From: Succinatimonas sp. CAG:777 | GTDB taxonomy: Bacteria > Pseudomonadota > Gammaproteobacteria > Enterobacterales > Succinivibrionaceae | Reading direction: 5' to 3' | DNA: 24,427 nucleotides | Assembly: GCA_000431835.1 (NCBI GenBank) | Contig: HF987919.1 | Span: 1 to 24,427, forward strand | Shown: piece after piece, positions 14,922 to 23,471 of the stretch | How positions within the stretch are numbered: the stretch's first letter is position 1 | How the letters are laid out: each line of letters begins with the position of its first letter | Position numbers and translations under genes: made by a program | The notes under the pieces: model-generated | Database searches by the model: none | What the model saw: the letters and a program-made list of their open reading frames with translations, nothing else | What the model was told of the DNA's origin: nothing

Positions 14922-16626
14922 ATGTCTACTTTTAATTCTATCTGGGGGGGGGAACATTAATTTATTTGATGAATTAAAGAATACCCTTCTTAAAAATAGT
15001 AAATACTCAGAACAAAATACAGAAAATCCTAAGCTATTAAGAAATGTTGTAATTGAAGATGCTCTGAACATGAACAAGGAGCTACTTCATATCCTTCTTA
15101 GCAATCCTAAATTAAAAAATCATTTCTTTACTGACGTCGATGGTGTCTTAGTTTTCGACAAAAACAAGTTTACATGGACTATCGAAAACAAGGAATTCTT
15201 ACCAGATTCATACACCCGTTTCAAACAAAAGATCGGTCTCATAGACTCAAATGAGAGATTTATATCTTCGAACAACGATGTTGTTTTGTCTTTCCCTTAT
15301 AAAGATTGCGTTTTAGAAGGTGGTCAAACAAAGGAAGATCAGAAGAGAAGTGAAATCTTTTTCAACGAAACTCTAGCACCAGAAGATGTAGATTGCTTAT
15401 TAGCACCAAAAGTTTTTACGAACATTAAAAAGTACACAAAGGCTGGTGAAGAAAAAGTTAGTTCAATTTCTGAAAATGATAACTTGATGATTAAAGGTAA
15501 CAACTTATTAATTTTGAGTTCAATGTTAAAAAAGTATTCAGGAAAGGTAAAGCTAATATACATTGATCCTCCATACAACACTGGAAGCGATGATTTTAGG
15601 TATAACGATTCTTTTAATCATTCAACTTGGCTTACTTTCATGAAAACTAGGCTTGAATTATGTAAAAAATTGTTGTCAAAAGAAGGAGCAATATATATAC
15701 AAGTTGATTACCATGAGTCACATTATTTAAAAGTATTATGTGATGAGATTTTTGGTGTAGAAAATTTTCAAAGAGAAATTATTTGGAGAATAGGTTGGCT
15801 TTCAGGATATAAAACAAAAGAAAATAACTGGATAAGGAATCATGACACTATTCTCTACTATTCAAAATCAAATCAAGAAGTGAAATTTAATAAAAAGTAC
15901 ATCGATAAGAAAGATTTTAAAGAAAACGCTGATTCTTCGGTAGAAAGGTATCCAATTGAAGATGTTTGGAATAGCAGTGAGTATGATGTACTAAATAGTA
16001 TAGCGATAACTTCATTCGCAAAAGAAACCGTATCAAAACAATTAAATTCAGATGATGTTGTTAAAGGACAAAAATCAGAAAAACTTATTAAAAGAATTGT
16101 TGAGGCTCATACTGAACCTAATGATCTTGTTCTTGATTTCTTTGGTGGAAGCGGAACAACAGCCGCTGTATGTATGAAACTTAACAGAAAATTTATCGTA
16201 TGCGAGCAACTTGATGTACAGCTTGACATTATGAGTAGAAGGTTAAGAAATGTAATTCAAGGCGATGGTTGTGGTATTTCTAATTCAGTAAATTGGACCG
16301 GAGGAGGTTCTTTTGTTTACTGCGAACTAAAAGATTTAAATCAAACTTATATAAAACAAATCCAGAATGCAGGATCAGACCCTCAGTTAATTGAGCTATA
16401 TAATAAAATTTCTAAATCAAAGTTCATAAATAGCAAAGTCAAACCAAGCAATATAGAAAGGAATGTAAGTGATTTTGAATCTCTTTCAACTGAAAGTAAG
16501 AGAAAATTGCTAATTCAATTGCTAGATTTGAATATGTTATATGTAAATTACTCTGACATTGATGATGAAGAATATAAGGTATCAGACGGTGATAAATCTT
16601 TTAACAGAAGTTTTTATGGAGATTAG
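14922..16626 (+). CDS. mod: Type III restriction-modification methyltransferase Mod, out of frame at a poly-G tract
   Basis: Mod methylates adenine in a short asymmetric site and provides target recognition for the Res subunit. The uninterrupted ATG-to-stop frame is 15070-16626 (518 residues), with catalytic DPPYNTG at 166-172, the AdoMet motif FFGGSGTT at 357-364, and a presumed target-recognition region between them. The conserved Mod N-terminus continues upstream of 15070 without a stop back to nine G at 14944-14952. ATG 14922, with AAGGA eight bases upstream, reads into this tract but meets TAA at 14958. Removing one G joins the frames into a 567-residue protein starting MSTFNSIWGGNINLFDELKN. 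There is no ribosome site at 15070. I infer a phase-variable gene in the OFF state; a homopolymer sequencing error is the alternative. res follows after five bases. Confidence 0.9.
14944..14952 (+). repeat. Poly-G (G9) slippage tract at the 5' end of mod
   Basis: Nine consecutive G lie 22 bases into the frame that begins at ATG 14922. It is the longest G run I noticed in this AT-rich window. With nine G the frame ends at TAA 14958; with eight (or eleven) it enters the full-length mod frame. Such tracts near the start of methyltransferase genes act as slipped-strand switches in Helicobacter and other host-associated bacteria. Confidence 0.85.
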
Positions 16627-16631
16627 TCACT

Positions 16632-19271
16632 ATGTCAGAGAAGCAAGAATATCTATATCAAAAAATTGAGAAGAAGATTATTGCAGATACATCATGGTAT
16701 AAATCTATTCCTGATTATATTGCAAGCAACATTAGAAGAGAATTTCCTTTGCGAGACTATCAGCGCAATGCTATTCGCAATTTTATAAGCTTTTATGAAG
16801 ATCCATCTTTAAAGACTAGTCCAACCCATGTCTTGTTTCAGATGGCAACAGGAAGTGGAAAAACATTGTTAATGGCAGGTTTGATCTTGTACCTGTATAA
16901 GCAAGGTTATAGAAACTTTTTGTTCTTTGTGAACACGAATAACATCATTTATAAGACAAAAGAAAACTTTTTAAATCAATTGTCATCAAAGTATCTATTT
17001 GCAGAAAATATTCAATTAGATGGAAAGAAAGTTGAAATAAATGAAGTTAACAATTTTCAAGATACGGATCCTGATGCAATCAATATTTGCTTTGCAACTA
17101 TTCATAAATTGCATGGTGATTTGATTAATGTCAAAGAAAATAGTATGTCTTTCGATGATTTTAGTGAGGATCCTGTCGTTTTGATTTCGGATGAAGCTCA
17201 TCACTTAAATGCGGACACTAAAAGCTCAAAAGCTGTCAAGGATGATAATGCTTCATGGGAAATTACTGTAGATAACATATTGTCATCAAACAACAAAAAT
17301 ATTTTACTAGAGTTTACAGCAACAGCAGGATTGTCAAATGATGCTGTAAGAAGTAAATATATTAACAAGCTTATATATGATTATGAGTTAAAGCAGTTTT
17401 ATAAGGATGGTTATTCAAAAGATATTAAGAGTTTAAGAAGTGATTTAGATTTAGAGGATAGAATTGTCCAATCCGTTATTTTAAGCCAGTATAGGTTGAA
17501 AATATTTAATAAACATAATTTGAACATCAAACCAGTTATTTTATTTAAATCTTCAGGCATTAAAGAAAATGAAAACAGTTTTGAATTATTGAAAAAGGTA
17601 ATTTATGAGCTAACTGTAGATAAAATAAGCTCAATTCTAAATTCTAAAAATGATATTTTTAGAAAAGTTCGTGATTTTTTTATTACTCAAAAAATATCTC
17701 TTGAATCATTAGTTCAAGAAATTAAATTAGATTTTTCTACAGAACACTGTTTGATAGTTGATCAAAAAAATCTTAAAGAAAATGATCAAATTCTTTTAAA
17801 TTCATTGGAAGATGACTCAAATCATATAAGAGCAATATTTGAAGTAAAAATGCTTAATGAAGGATGGGATGTACTAAATTTATTTGACATAGTTCGCATG
17901 TATGATACTCGTCAGGCAGGTCACACTAAAAATGGAAAAAGAGAAATATCTAAAACTACGATATCCGAAGCTCAGTTAATCGGAAGAGGTGCAAGATATT
18001 GTCCGTTTAAGTTAAATGAAGATGATGAGCTGTTTAAAAGAAAATATGACTCTGATGAAGATAACGAGTTAAGAATTTGTGAAACTCTTTTATATCACTG
18101 CTTTGATGAAGAAAGGTATATTTCTGAATTAAAAGAAGCTTTAAGACATGAGGGTTTAGATCTTGATAAAGATGTAATCAGATGCTCTTACAAGTTAAAA
18201 GATGATTTCAAAAAGACAGACTTATTTAATTCTGGTCTTGTTTACTTGAACGAGAGAATCAAAAAAGAATCAAAGGATCTTTTAAGTCTTGATGATAAGT
18301 TAATTTCAAAAATTTACTCTTATACAGAGCAATCTGGAGCATCTGCTTTGGATGACTTATTCGAAAGTGACGAAAACAAATCATCTGTTTTTAAACCGAA
18401 AGAAACAAAAAAATCGATTAAAGAGCTAGCAAAAGAAAATTACTCTGTTGTGCATAAAGCTCTTAGACAATTTAGAGAATTTAATTTTGATAACCTGAAG
18501 AAACATTTCAAAGATTTAAAATCAATGTCTGATTTTATCTTTAAAGATGATTACTTAGGAAAGATTGAAATTCAAATACATTATTTTGGTCAAGAACTAT
18601 CTCAAACCACAATATTGAAAGCTTTGGTAAAGAACTTTGCTGAAATTGCTAAAAAGATTGGCTTCAATGAGTCAATCTATGAAGGTTCAATTAAGTTTAA
18701 ACCAAAGAAATTTAAAAATGTATTTACTGACAAGACCATCTCTGTAGCTAAAGCTTCAGAAACAACCGGCGGTAAGGGAATTTCTCAGAAGAGCTCACAA
18801 AACTATCCATTAGATTTATCATCTGAGGATTGGTATGTCTATAACGACAATTACGGAACAGATGAAGAAAAAGCTCTAGTTCATCAATTTAGAATGTACC
18901 TAGATGATTTGAGAAAAGTCTACTCTAAGTTGTATCTCGTAAGAAACGAGCAGCAACTATCCATTTATTCTTTTAAAGATGGCAATAGGTTTGAACCTGA
19001 TTTTGTGCTGTTTTTACAAAAATGGGATGGTAAAGATTTTGAGCAAATGCAGATCTTTATCGAACCTAAAGGTGAAAACTTATTAAAACAAGACAAATGG
19101 AAGGAAGATTTCTTGTTAGAAATTAAAGAAAAGACAAATGAAGAGCCTTCATTGTTATCTGAGAATTCTCATTACAAGATTTGGGGATTCCATTTTACTA
19201 ATTTCAATGGAAAACAAGAAAATAGGTTAAATGACTTCAAACAGGATATGGAAGAAATCCTGACTCTATAA
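16632..19271 (+). CDS. res: Type III restriction endonuclease subunit Res
   Basis: Res is the ATP-dependent translocase and nuclease of a type III system; it cuts only when complexed with Mod. The 879-residue product has a superfamily 2 helicase core with Walker A MATGSGKT at 71-78 and a DEAH box at 187-190 followed by HLN. A later helicase segment with LNEGWDVLNLFDIVR and the EAQLIGRGARYCPF motif VI lies near 410-460. A C-terminal PD-(D/E)XK nuclease site is visible as EPDF (Asp790), then EPK (Glu811, Lys813). Length is close to EcoP1I/EcoP15I Res (about 970) but somewhat shorter. GGAGA at the end of mod serves as ribosome site. The frame is intact, so the system should be active whenever mod is in frame. 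Confidence 0.95.
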   Translation: MSEKQEYLYQKIEKKIIADTSWYKSIPDYIASNIRREFPLRDYQRNAIRNFISFYEDPSLKTSPTHVLFQMATGSGKTLLMAGLILYLYKQGYRNFLFFVNTNNIIYKTKENFLNQLSSKYLFAENIQLDGKKVEINEVNNFQDTDPDAINICFATIHKLHGDLINVKENSMSFDDFSEDPVVLISDEAHHLNADTKSSKAVKDDNASWEITVDNILSSNNKNILLEFTATAGLSNDAVRSKYINKLIYDYELKQFYKDGYSKDIKSLRSDLDLEDRIVQSVILSQYRLKIFNKHNLNIKPVILFKSSGIKENENSFELLKKVIYELTVDKISSILNSKNDIFRKVRDFFITQKISLESLVQEIKLDFSTEHCLIVDQKNLKENDQILLNSLEDDSNHIRAIFEVKMLNEGWDVLNLFDIVRMYDTRQAGHTKNGKREISKTTISEAQLIGRGARYCPFKLNEDDELFKRKYDSDEDNELRICETLLYHCFDEERYISELKEALRHEGLDLDKDVIRCSYKLKDDFKKTDLFNSGLVYLNERIKKESKDLLSLDDKLISKIYSYTEQSGASALDDLFESDENKSSVFKPKETKKSIKELAKENYSVVHKALRQFREFNFDNLKKHFKDLKSMSDFIFKDDYLGKIEIQIHYFGQELSQTTILKALVKNFAEIAKKIGFNESIYEGSIKFKPKKFKNVFTDKTISVAKASETTGGKGISQKSSQNYPLDLSSEDWYVYNDNYGTDEEKALVHQFRMYLDDLRKVYSKLYLVRNEQQLSIYSFKDGNRFEPDFVLFLQKWDGKDFEQMQIFIEPKGENLLKQDKWKEDFLLEIKEKTNEEPSLLSENSHYKIWGFHFTNFNGKQENRLNDFKQDMEEILTL

Positions 19272-19280
19272 GATGAGAAT

Positions 19281-19314
19281 AAGCCCTAATACCAACAAGT
19301 GTTAGGGCTTTTAA
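19281..19314. terminator. Terminator between the convergent res and ppnN genes
   Basis: AAGCCCTAA at 19281-19289 pairs perfectly with TTAGGGCTT at 19302-19310, with two more pairs across one mismatch, and TT follows on the plus strand (TTTT counting the last stem bases). It sits in the 49-base gap between the convergent ends of res (+) and ppnN (-), so it can serve res well. The minus strand has no clear U-run, so use by ppnN is less sure. Confidence 0.7.
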
Positions 19315-19320
19315 AAAATA

Positions 19321-20697
19321 CTATTCTTCAACAAGCTCATAACAAGGAACGTATTCTTTCTGAGATAAAAGCACACGTCCTTGATCAATATAGCTTCTTA
19401 ATAGACCATCCAAGGATTTGATGATGTCTTTATCACCATGTAATTTAAATGGACCTTTTTGAGCTACTAGCTTGATACCATTCTCTTTAACATTACCAGT
19501 TACAATTCCAGAGAAAGCAGAACGTAAGTTGCATGCTAACTTCCATGGTTCCTGATCACGTCTTAAATCAAGATTTGCCATGAATTCATGAGTAATTGGA
19601 GATGCAATCTGCAATTCAAGAGGAATATGTAAAGTCCAGTTAAAGCAATAAGAATCATGAGTAATGGTTCTATGATCAAGTACAGAGTCATTGTATTGCT
19701 TTACCTTTTGAGCTACAGCAATTGGATCATCGATTATAAGATCATAGTAACGAGTGATCTCTTTACCAAAGCATTTAATTAAGAAGTCCTGTAATTCATC
19801 AAAGTAGCTTTTAGCTGATTTTGTACCAGTTAAGATCAAAGGTAAGAAGTTGTGTTTGTTCTCATTACTTAATTTGATGCTCAAAATATAGAGTAATTCT
19901 TCAGCGGTACCTGGACCACCTGGGAAGATTATAAGCGTATGACCAAGACGGACAAAGGCCTCAAGTCTCTTTTCAATATCAGGCATGATCACAAGATCAG
20001 TTACCATGGCGTTAGGTGGTTCTGCTGCAATGATAGATGGCTCTGTAAGACCAATCATACGGCATTTTTCCTGTTCACACTGCTCTGAATAGCCCTGTAA
20101 TGAGCCTTTCATAGGAGCTTCCATAACACCAGGTCCGCAACCTGTGCAGATATCAATCTTGCGTAAACCTAATTCAAGACCTACCTGATAGGCATAATCA
20201 TATTCTTCTTGTGAGATTGAGTGACCACCCCAGCATACAGCGAGGTTTGGTTTCATCCCAGCCTTTAAGACACTGGCATTTCTTAAAATGATAAATATAA
20301 GATTAGTGATGTAATCAGACTCAGTCTTATATTTCTTTTTAAGACTATCGTTATAGAACTCTGAGAATAAGTGAATTTGTACAATATCACGTAAAACTGC
20401 ATATAAGTGCTTGCGCAGTTTCTTGATGACCTGCCCTTCAACTAGAGATGATTTTGGTGGATTGATAAGCTCAAGTTTTAGACCTCGCTCATTTCTAATG
20501 ATGTTGATTTCAAAAGATTTGAAGTTATCTAAAAGCTCTTTTGAGTTATCAGTGATATTGCCACTGTTTAAGACTGCTAAAGAGCAGTTTCTGTACAGAT
20601 CATAGAGCTCACCCTGACTGGATAAAGATAATGAATCTGCTTCATACTGGGTTAAAAGTGACATGGAGCCTACTGGCCAAACGTCTACAACGCTCAT
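19321..20697 (-). CDS. ppnN: Nucleotide 5'-monophosphate nucleosidase PpnN (YgdH)
   Basis: PpnN splits purine and pyrimidine nucleoside monophosphates into base and ribose 5-phosphate, and in E. coli is controlled by (p)ppGpp. The 458-residue product is colinear with E. coli PpnN (454). The N-terminal segment LYRNCSLAVLNSGNITDNSKELL is nearly the same, CWGGHS is at 155-160, CTGCGPGVMEAPMKG near 184-198, TEPSIIAAEPPN at about 218-229, and the LOG-family motif PGGPGT at 259-264 followed by the catalytic-region Glu-Glu. The C-terminal domain retains RSAFSGIVTGNVKENGI. AAGGAG lies before the ATG. In E. coli ppnN sits next to queF, and here queF is also the next gene upstream on the same strand, 213 bases away. 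Confidence 0.97.
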   Translation of the reverse strand: MSVVDVWPVGSMSLLTQYEADSLSLSSQGELYDLYRNCSLAVLNSGNITDNSKELLDNFKSFEINIIRNERGLKLELINPPKSSLVEGQVIKKLRKHLYAVLRDIVQIHLFSEFYNDSLKKKYKTESDYITNLIFIILRNASVLKAGMKPNLAVCWGGHSISQEEYDYAYQVGLELGLRKIDICTGCGPGVMEAPMKGSLQGYSEQCEQEKCRMIGLTEPSIIAAEPPNAMVTDLVIMPDIEKRLEAFVRLGHTLIIFPGGPGTAEELLYILSIKLSNENKHNFLPLILTGTKSAKSYFDELQDFLIKCFGKEITRYYDLIIDDPIAVAQKVKQYNDSVLDHRTITHDSYCFNWTLHIPLELQIASPITHEFMANLDLRRDQEPWKLACNLRSAFSGIVTGNVKENGIKLVAQKGPFKLHGDKDIIKSLDGLLRSYIDQGRVLLSQKEYVPCYELVEE

Positions 20698-20910
20698 AAA
20701 TGCTCCTTTTATTATTTTTGTAATGTGTTTTGTTTTTGTGATTTTTTAATTTTTTTGTATAGAACTTCCTATCACTCTTTCATTATAAGTTATTATCTCG
20801 ATATAACTTTTTAATTTTTAATGAAATTTTGAACAGATATTCCAAATTTAAATTTTTGTGTCAAATGACAGTTTCATAACTAAAGATAAAACTGTCATAA
20901 GTAGAGTTCC
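20698..20910. other. Intergenic region between queF and ppnN
   Basis: This 213-base AT-rich gap lies between two minus-strand genes. Near queF it contains the 10-bp hairpin listed separately. A second hairpin, AAGTTAT (20787-20793) with ATAACTT (20803-20809), lies mid-gap. On the minus strand an exact TATAAT occurs at 20787-20782, but I see no good -35 at the right distance, so a ppnN promoter here is likely but not pinned down. Confidence 0.4.
20865..20898 (-). terminator. Hairpin downstream of queF
   Basis: ATGACAGTTT at 20865-20874 is the exact reverse complement of AAACTGTCAT at 20889-20898, a 10-bp stem with a 14-base loop starting 13 bases past the queF stop on the minus strand. The minus-strand sequence after the stem has no long U-run, so it is either an imperfect terminator or a 3'-end stabilising hairpin. 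Confidence 0.5.
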
Positions 20911-21774
20911 TTACTGTCTGATTGTTCTTACAGATTCACTGCAGTTTAACTTAGCAGATGATCTGACAGGATTGATATCAATACCTCCACGACGGGTAAA
21001 GTAAGCTGATACTGTAAGTTTTGATGGCTTTAAGTAATACATTAAGTCTGAATAGATAAGCTCTACACACTGCTCATGGAATCCTTGATGGTTACGTAAA
21101 GTAACTAAGTAAGATAGCAGTCCTTTAAGATCAGGTTTCTTACCTTCATAATCGATTCTTACAACAGCATGATCTGGCTGTGAGGTTACAGGACAGAGTG
21201 ATCTGAAAAGATTGGTGTAGTAAGTCTTTTTAATGGTCTTCTCTTCTTTATCAAAAGTTAATAAAGAAGGGGAGTATTCATAACCTTTAAAAGATAAATC
21301 TTTACAGCAATCTAACTCTTCTAAACAAGTACCTTTTACGGCACGTATAGAGAACTCCTCATTATCAAGTTCGAATAAACTTACCTTCACATTGCTCTCT
21401 AAAAGTGTTGAAAGATCGTGCTCAAATACGCTTTCAACCTCTTTTAAATCTTTAAACTTGGTCATGGTAAATGACAGCTCATAGAGTTTTAATGATTTAG
21501 ACTCAACAATGTATTTACTGTCAGCAGGTACTCTCATAATACCCATGCAAACTTTAGGCAGACCATTTAAGTTTAAATAGGTCATCTCATAAAGACGCCA
21601 AATGTCATAACCTACGAACTTTTGTAATCTTTCAATATGGCTACGACCTAGCTGTCTTTCAATTCTTTGCAGTCGTGATGGTGCGTACTCATTATCGTAG
21701 GTAGTATTTTTACCTAAAACAAGGTTGCTCATGCCTGAAGATACCTCAGGAGCTTTGCTTTCATTGTTATCCAT
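20911..21774 (-). CDS. queF: NADPH-dependent 7-cyano-7-deazaguanine reductase QueF
   Basis: QueF reduces preQ0 to preQ1 in the synthesis of the tRNA base queuosine. The 287-residue product is the long, two-domain form found in E. coli (282). It has the NADPH-binding motif ESKSLKLY at 91-98, the catalytic cysteine in CPVTSQPD (Cys194, Asp201), and FHEQCVE at 232-238 for substrate binding. The ending ARYTRRGGLDINP-like block is present here as AYFTRRGGIDINP. I start it at ATG 21774, whose first base is the last base of the rsmE stop. A longer frame from 21807 would overlap rsmE and lacks support. GGAG lies about eight bases before the chosen start. It is the last gene of an endA-rsmE-queF unit. 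Confidence 0.96.
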   Translation of the reverse strand: MDNNESKAPEVSSGMSNLVLGKNTTYDNEYAPSRLQRIERQLGRSHIERLQKFVGYDIWRLYEMTYLNLNGLPKVCMGIMRVPADSKYIVESKSLKLYELSFTMTKFKDLKEVESVFEHDLSTLLESNVKVSLFELDNEEFSIRAVKGTCLEELDCCKDLSFKGYEYSPSLLTFDKEEKTIKKTYYTNLFRSLCPVTSQPDHAVVRIDYEGKKPDLKGLLSYLVTLRNHQGFHEQCVELIYSDLMYYLKPSKLTVSAYFTRRGGIDINPVRSSAKLNCSESVRTIRQ

Positions 21775-22499
21775 TATAAATCTCCGTATTTGCAACCTAA
21801 GATGCATAAAGCCGCAAGAGCTGCTGTTTCTGTTCTTAAAATTCTAGGACCCAAAGTTACACCCACAAAATTGTGTTCAGCAGCCTTTTGAATTTCATTA
21901 TCATCAAGGCCGCCTTCAGGACCAATGAGTAATCTTATATCACCTGAAGGTTCAAGTTCTGTTAACTTTTTGTCAGCTTTTGGATCAAGGGTAAGGCTTA
22001 GTGCTTTAGGACTTCTTGCATACCATGATTCTATATTGACGATATTCTCAACTACAGGTACTACATTACGGCCACACTGCTCACAGGCTGAGATAGCAAT
22101 CTTTTGCCATTGTTCAATTTTCTTTTGCTGACGCTTTTCATCTAGCTTGACACCACAGCGTGATGAATAAAGAGGAGTGATCTTGTAGATACCTAATTCA
22201 ACAGCCTTTTGAATGGTAAATTCCATTCTCTCGCCACGGCTGATAACCTGACCTAACTCTACTCTTACAGGAGATTCAACATTACGTTCAATTACTTTTG
22301 TACATTTGTAATTAGCGCTTTTACCTACTTTTGTAAGTACAGCTTCATACTCATGACCGATACCGTCGAATACTACAAATTCATCGTTTTCTTTAAATCG
22401 AAGCACTCTTACAAGATGACCGTAACCGTCATCATCTAAGGTAAATTCATCAGTTAAATTTAAAGGGGCATTAAGCTGGCAAATTCTAACTGTTCTCAT
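21774..22499 (-). CDS. rsmE: 16S rRNA m3U1498 methyltransferase RsmE
   Basis: RsmE is a SPOUT-class enzyme that methylates U1498 in the decoding region of 16S rRNA. The 241-residue product matches E. coli RsmE (243), with a PUA-like N-terminal part (HLVRVLRFKENDEFVVFDG) and the trefoil-knot AdoMet site LLIGPEGGLDDNEI (GPEGG at 193-197), then LGPRILRTETAALAAL at 216-231. QKAVELGIYKITPLYSSRC near 97-115 is also a family signature. The start shares one base with the endA stop and the end shares one base with the queF start, so all three are probably translated from one mRNA. endA-rsmE adjacency is also found in E. coli. Confidence 0.96.
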   Translation of the reverse strand: MRTVRICQLNAPLNLTDEFTLDDDGYGHLVRVLRFKENDEFVVFDGIGHEYEAVLTKVGKSANYKCTKVIERNVESPVRVELGQVISRGERMEFTIQKAVELGIYKITPLYSSRCGVKLDEKRQQKKIEQWQKIAISACEQCGRNVVPVVENIVNIESWYARSPKALSLTLDPKADKKLTELEPSGDIRLLIGPEGGLDDNEIQKAAEHNFVGVTLGPRILRTETAALAALCILGCKYGDL

Positions 22500-23245
22500 T
22501 ATTTATCGTTTCCGTATTTACATTTTTGAGAAATATAAGGGTTCTCATTACCTTGAATTTCTTTAATTAAAAGATTGCGCTTACACTCATTCTGATCTGG
22601 TTTGTATTTTTTATTCCAGCGGTTGAATAAGTTTACATGTTCAGCATCAAGTTCAATACCATACATCATGGACATGTACAGGTAAGCTCGAGCAATCACA
22701 CCACGAGCGCGTTCAGGAGGAGTAACTCTCTGTCTTTTTCTGTCAATTAACATTTGGCATTGACCAAAAGGAGAGGTCTTTTTAATTGAATCAGAAAAGG
22801 CAAAATTCTGTCTTTCGTTGTTTACTTCACCAACTGAAGGGTAAAGATTGTGCAGATCAGATTCGATTAAGTTAAAGTACTTATCGGTATTCTCGCAATT
22901 CTGTCTGCCTGGCTTTTTAAGCCAGCACTCTCTTGTTTTACCAAAATATGAAGCAGGTACGATGTGTTCAGCTTCAATTCTTTTAGCTCGCTTTGGATTT
23001 GAGTACTGAATGATGTATCCACAGCTCTCAAGATTAGGGTAGTACCACTTTTTAGTAATAGTAATGTCACAGCCACAGTAGACTGTCTTAGGAGAATCAA
23101 GCTTAGAGGTTATTTTGTATAAATAACCTTTAGCTGAATTGAAGTTTAAATTCAGTCTTTGTGCTGCTGCGCTGTTAAAACAGGTAAGAGCCAACACTAC
23201 AGCTGGTAGTGCAAGCGTTCTTAACAAGAGTGTTTTAAATTTCAT
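22499..23245 (-). CDS. endA: Periplasmic endonuclease I (EndA)
   Basis: EndA is a periplasmic, non-specific double-strand DNase. The 248-residue product starts with a clear signal peptide (MKFKTLLLRTLALPAVVLAL, cleavage likely after Ala-Ala-Ala near 26-28). The beta-beta-alpha-metal site is present as EAEHIVPASYFG, with catalytic His94. Downstream are the family blocks ESDLHNLYPSVGEVNNERQN, FGQCQMLID, PPERARGVIARAYLYM and LFNRWNKKY. E. coli EndA has 235 residues with the same order. Several cysteines probably form disulfides in the periplasm. AGGAGAG before the ATG is a strong ribosome site. It heads the endA-rsmE-queF unit, divergent from the gene at 23472. Confidence 0.96.
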   Translation of the reverse strand: MKFKTLLLRTLALPAVVLALTCFNSAAAQRLNLNFNSAKGYLYKITSKLDSPKTVYCGCDITITKKWYYPNLESCGYIIQYSNPKRAKRIEAEHIVPASYFGKTRECWLKKPGRQNCENTDKYFNLIESDLHNLYPSVGEVNNERQNFAFSDSIKKTSPFGQCQMLIDRKRQRVTPPERARGVIARAYLYMSMMYGIELDAEHVNLFNRWNKKYKPDQNECKRNLLIKEIQGNENPYISQKCKYGNDK

Positions 23246-23404
23246 GGTAACTCTCCTAATTGTGCTATTTTAACAAGATTTAAGCTCAAATTAGAGAGAT
23301 ATATAAGTAATCTGTAAAGTCTAAAGCTCCTTTAAATCAACCGCACAAAGCAATTCAATGATATAGAAATCAATGACAAAGAATAAGTGGATGCAAAGAA
23401 CATA

Positions 23405-23433
23405 TTAAGTTAGGCCATGTTTCCTGTTAAAAT
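23405..23433 (+). promoter_or_regulatory. Possible sigma70 promoter for the gene at 23472
   Basis: TTAAGT at 23405-23410 and TAAAAT at 23428-23433 are 17 bases apart, the ideal spacing. The -10 matches five of six consensus bases, but the -35 only about three. It lies 38 bases before the ATG in a 226-base divergent intergenic region that must hold a promoter for each side. Such matches arise easily in AT-rich DNA. Confidence 0.35.
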
Positions 23434-23471
23434 GCTCTTGTTTACAAAATCATGAGGATAAAGGATCTTTT

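Noticed and set aside
21775..21807. Longer queF start inside rsmE
   Set aside because: The extra 11 residues overlap rsmE and have no ribosome site. ATG 21774 has GGAG upstream and gives the normal QueF length.
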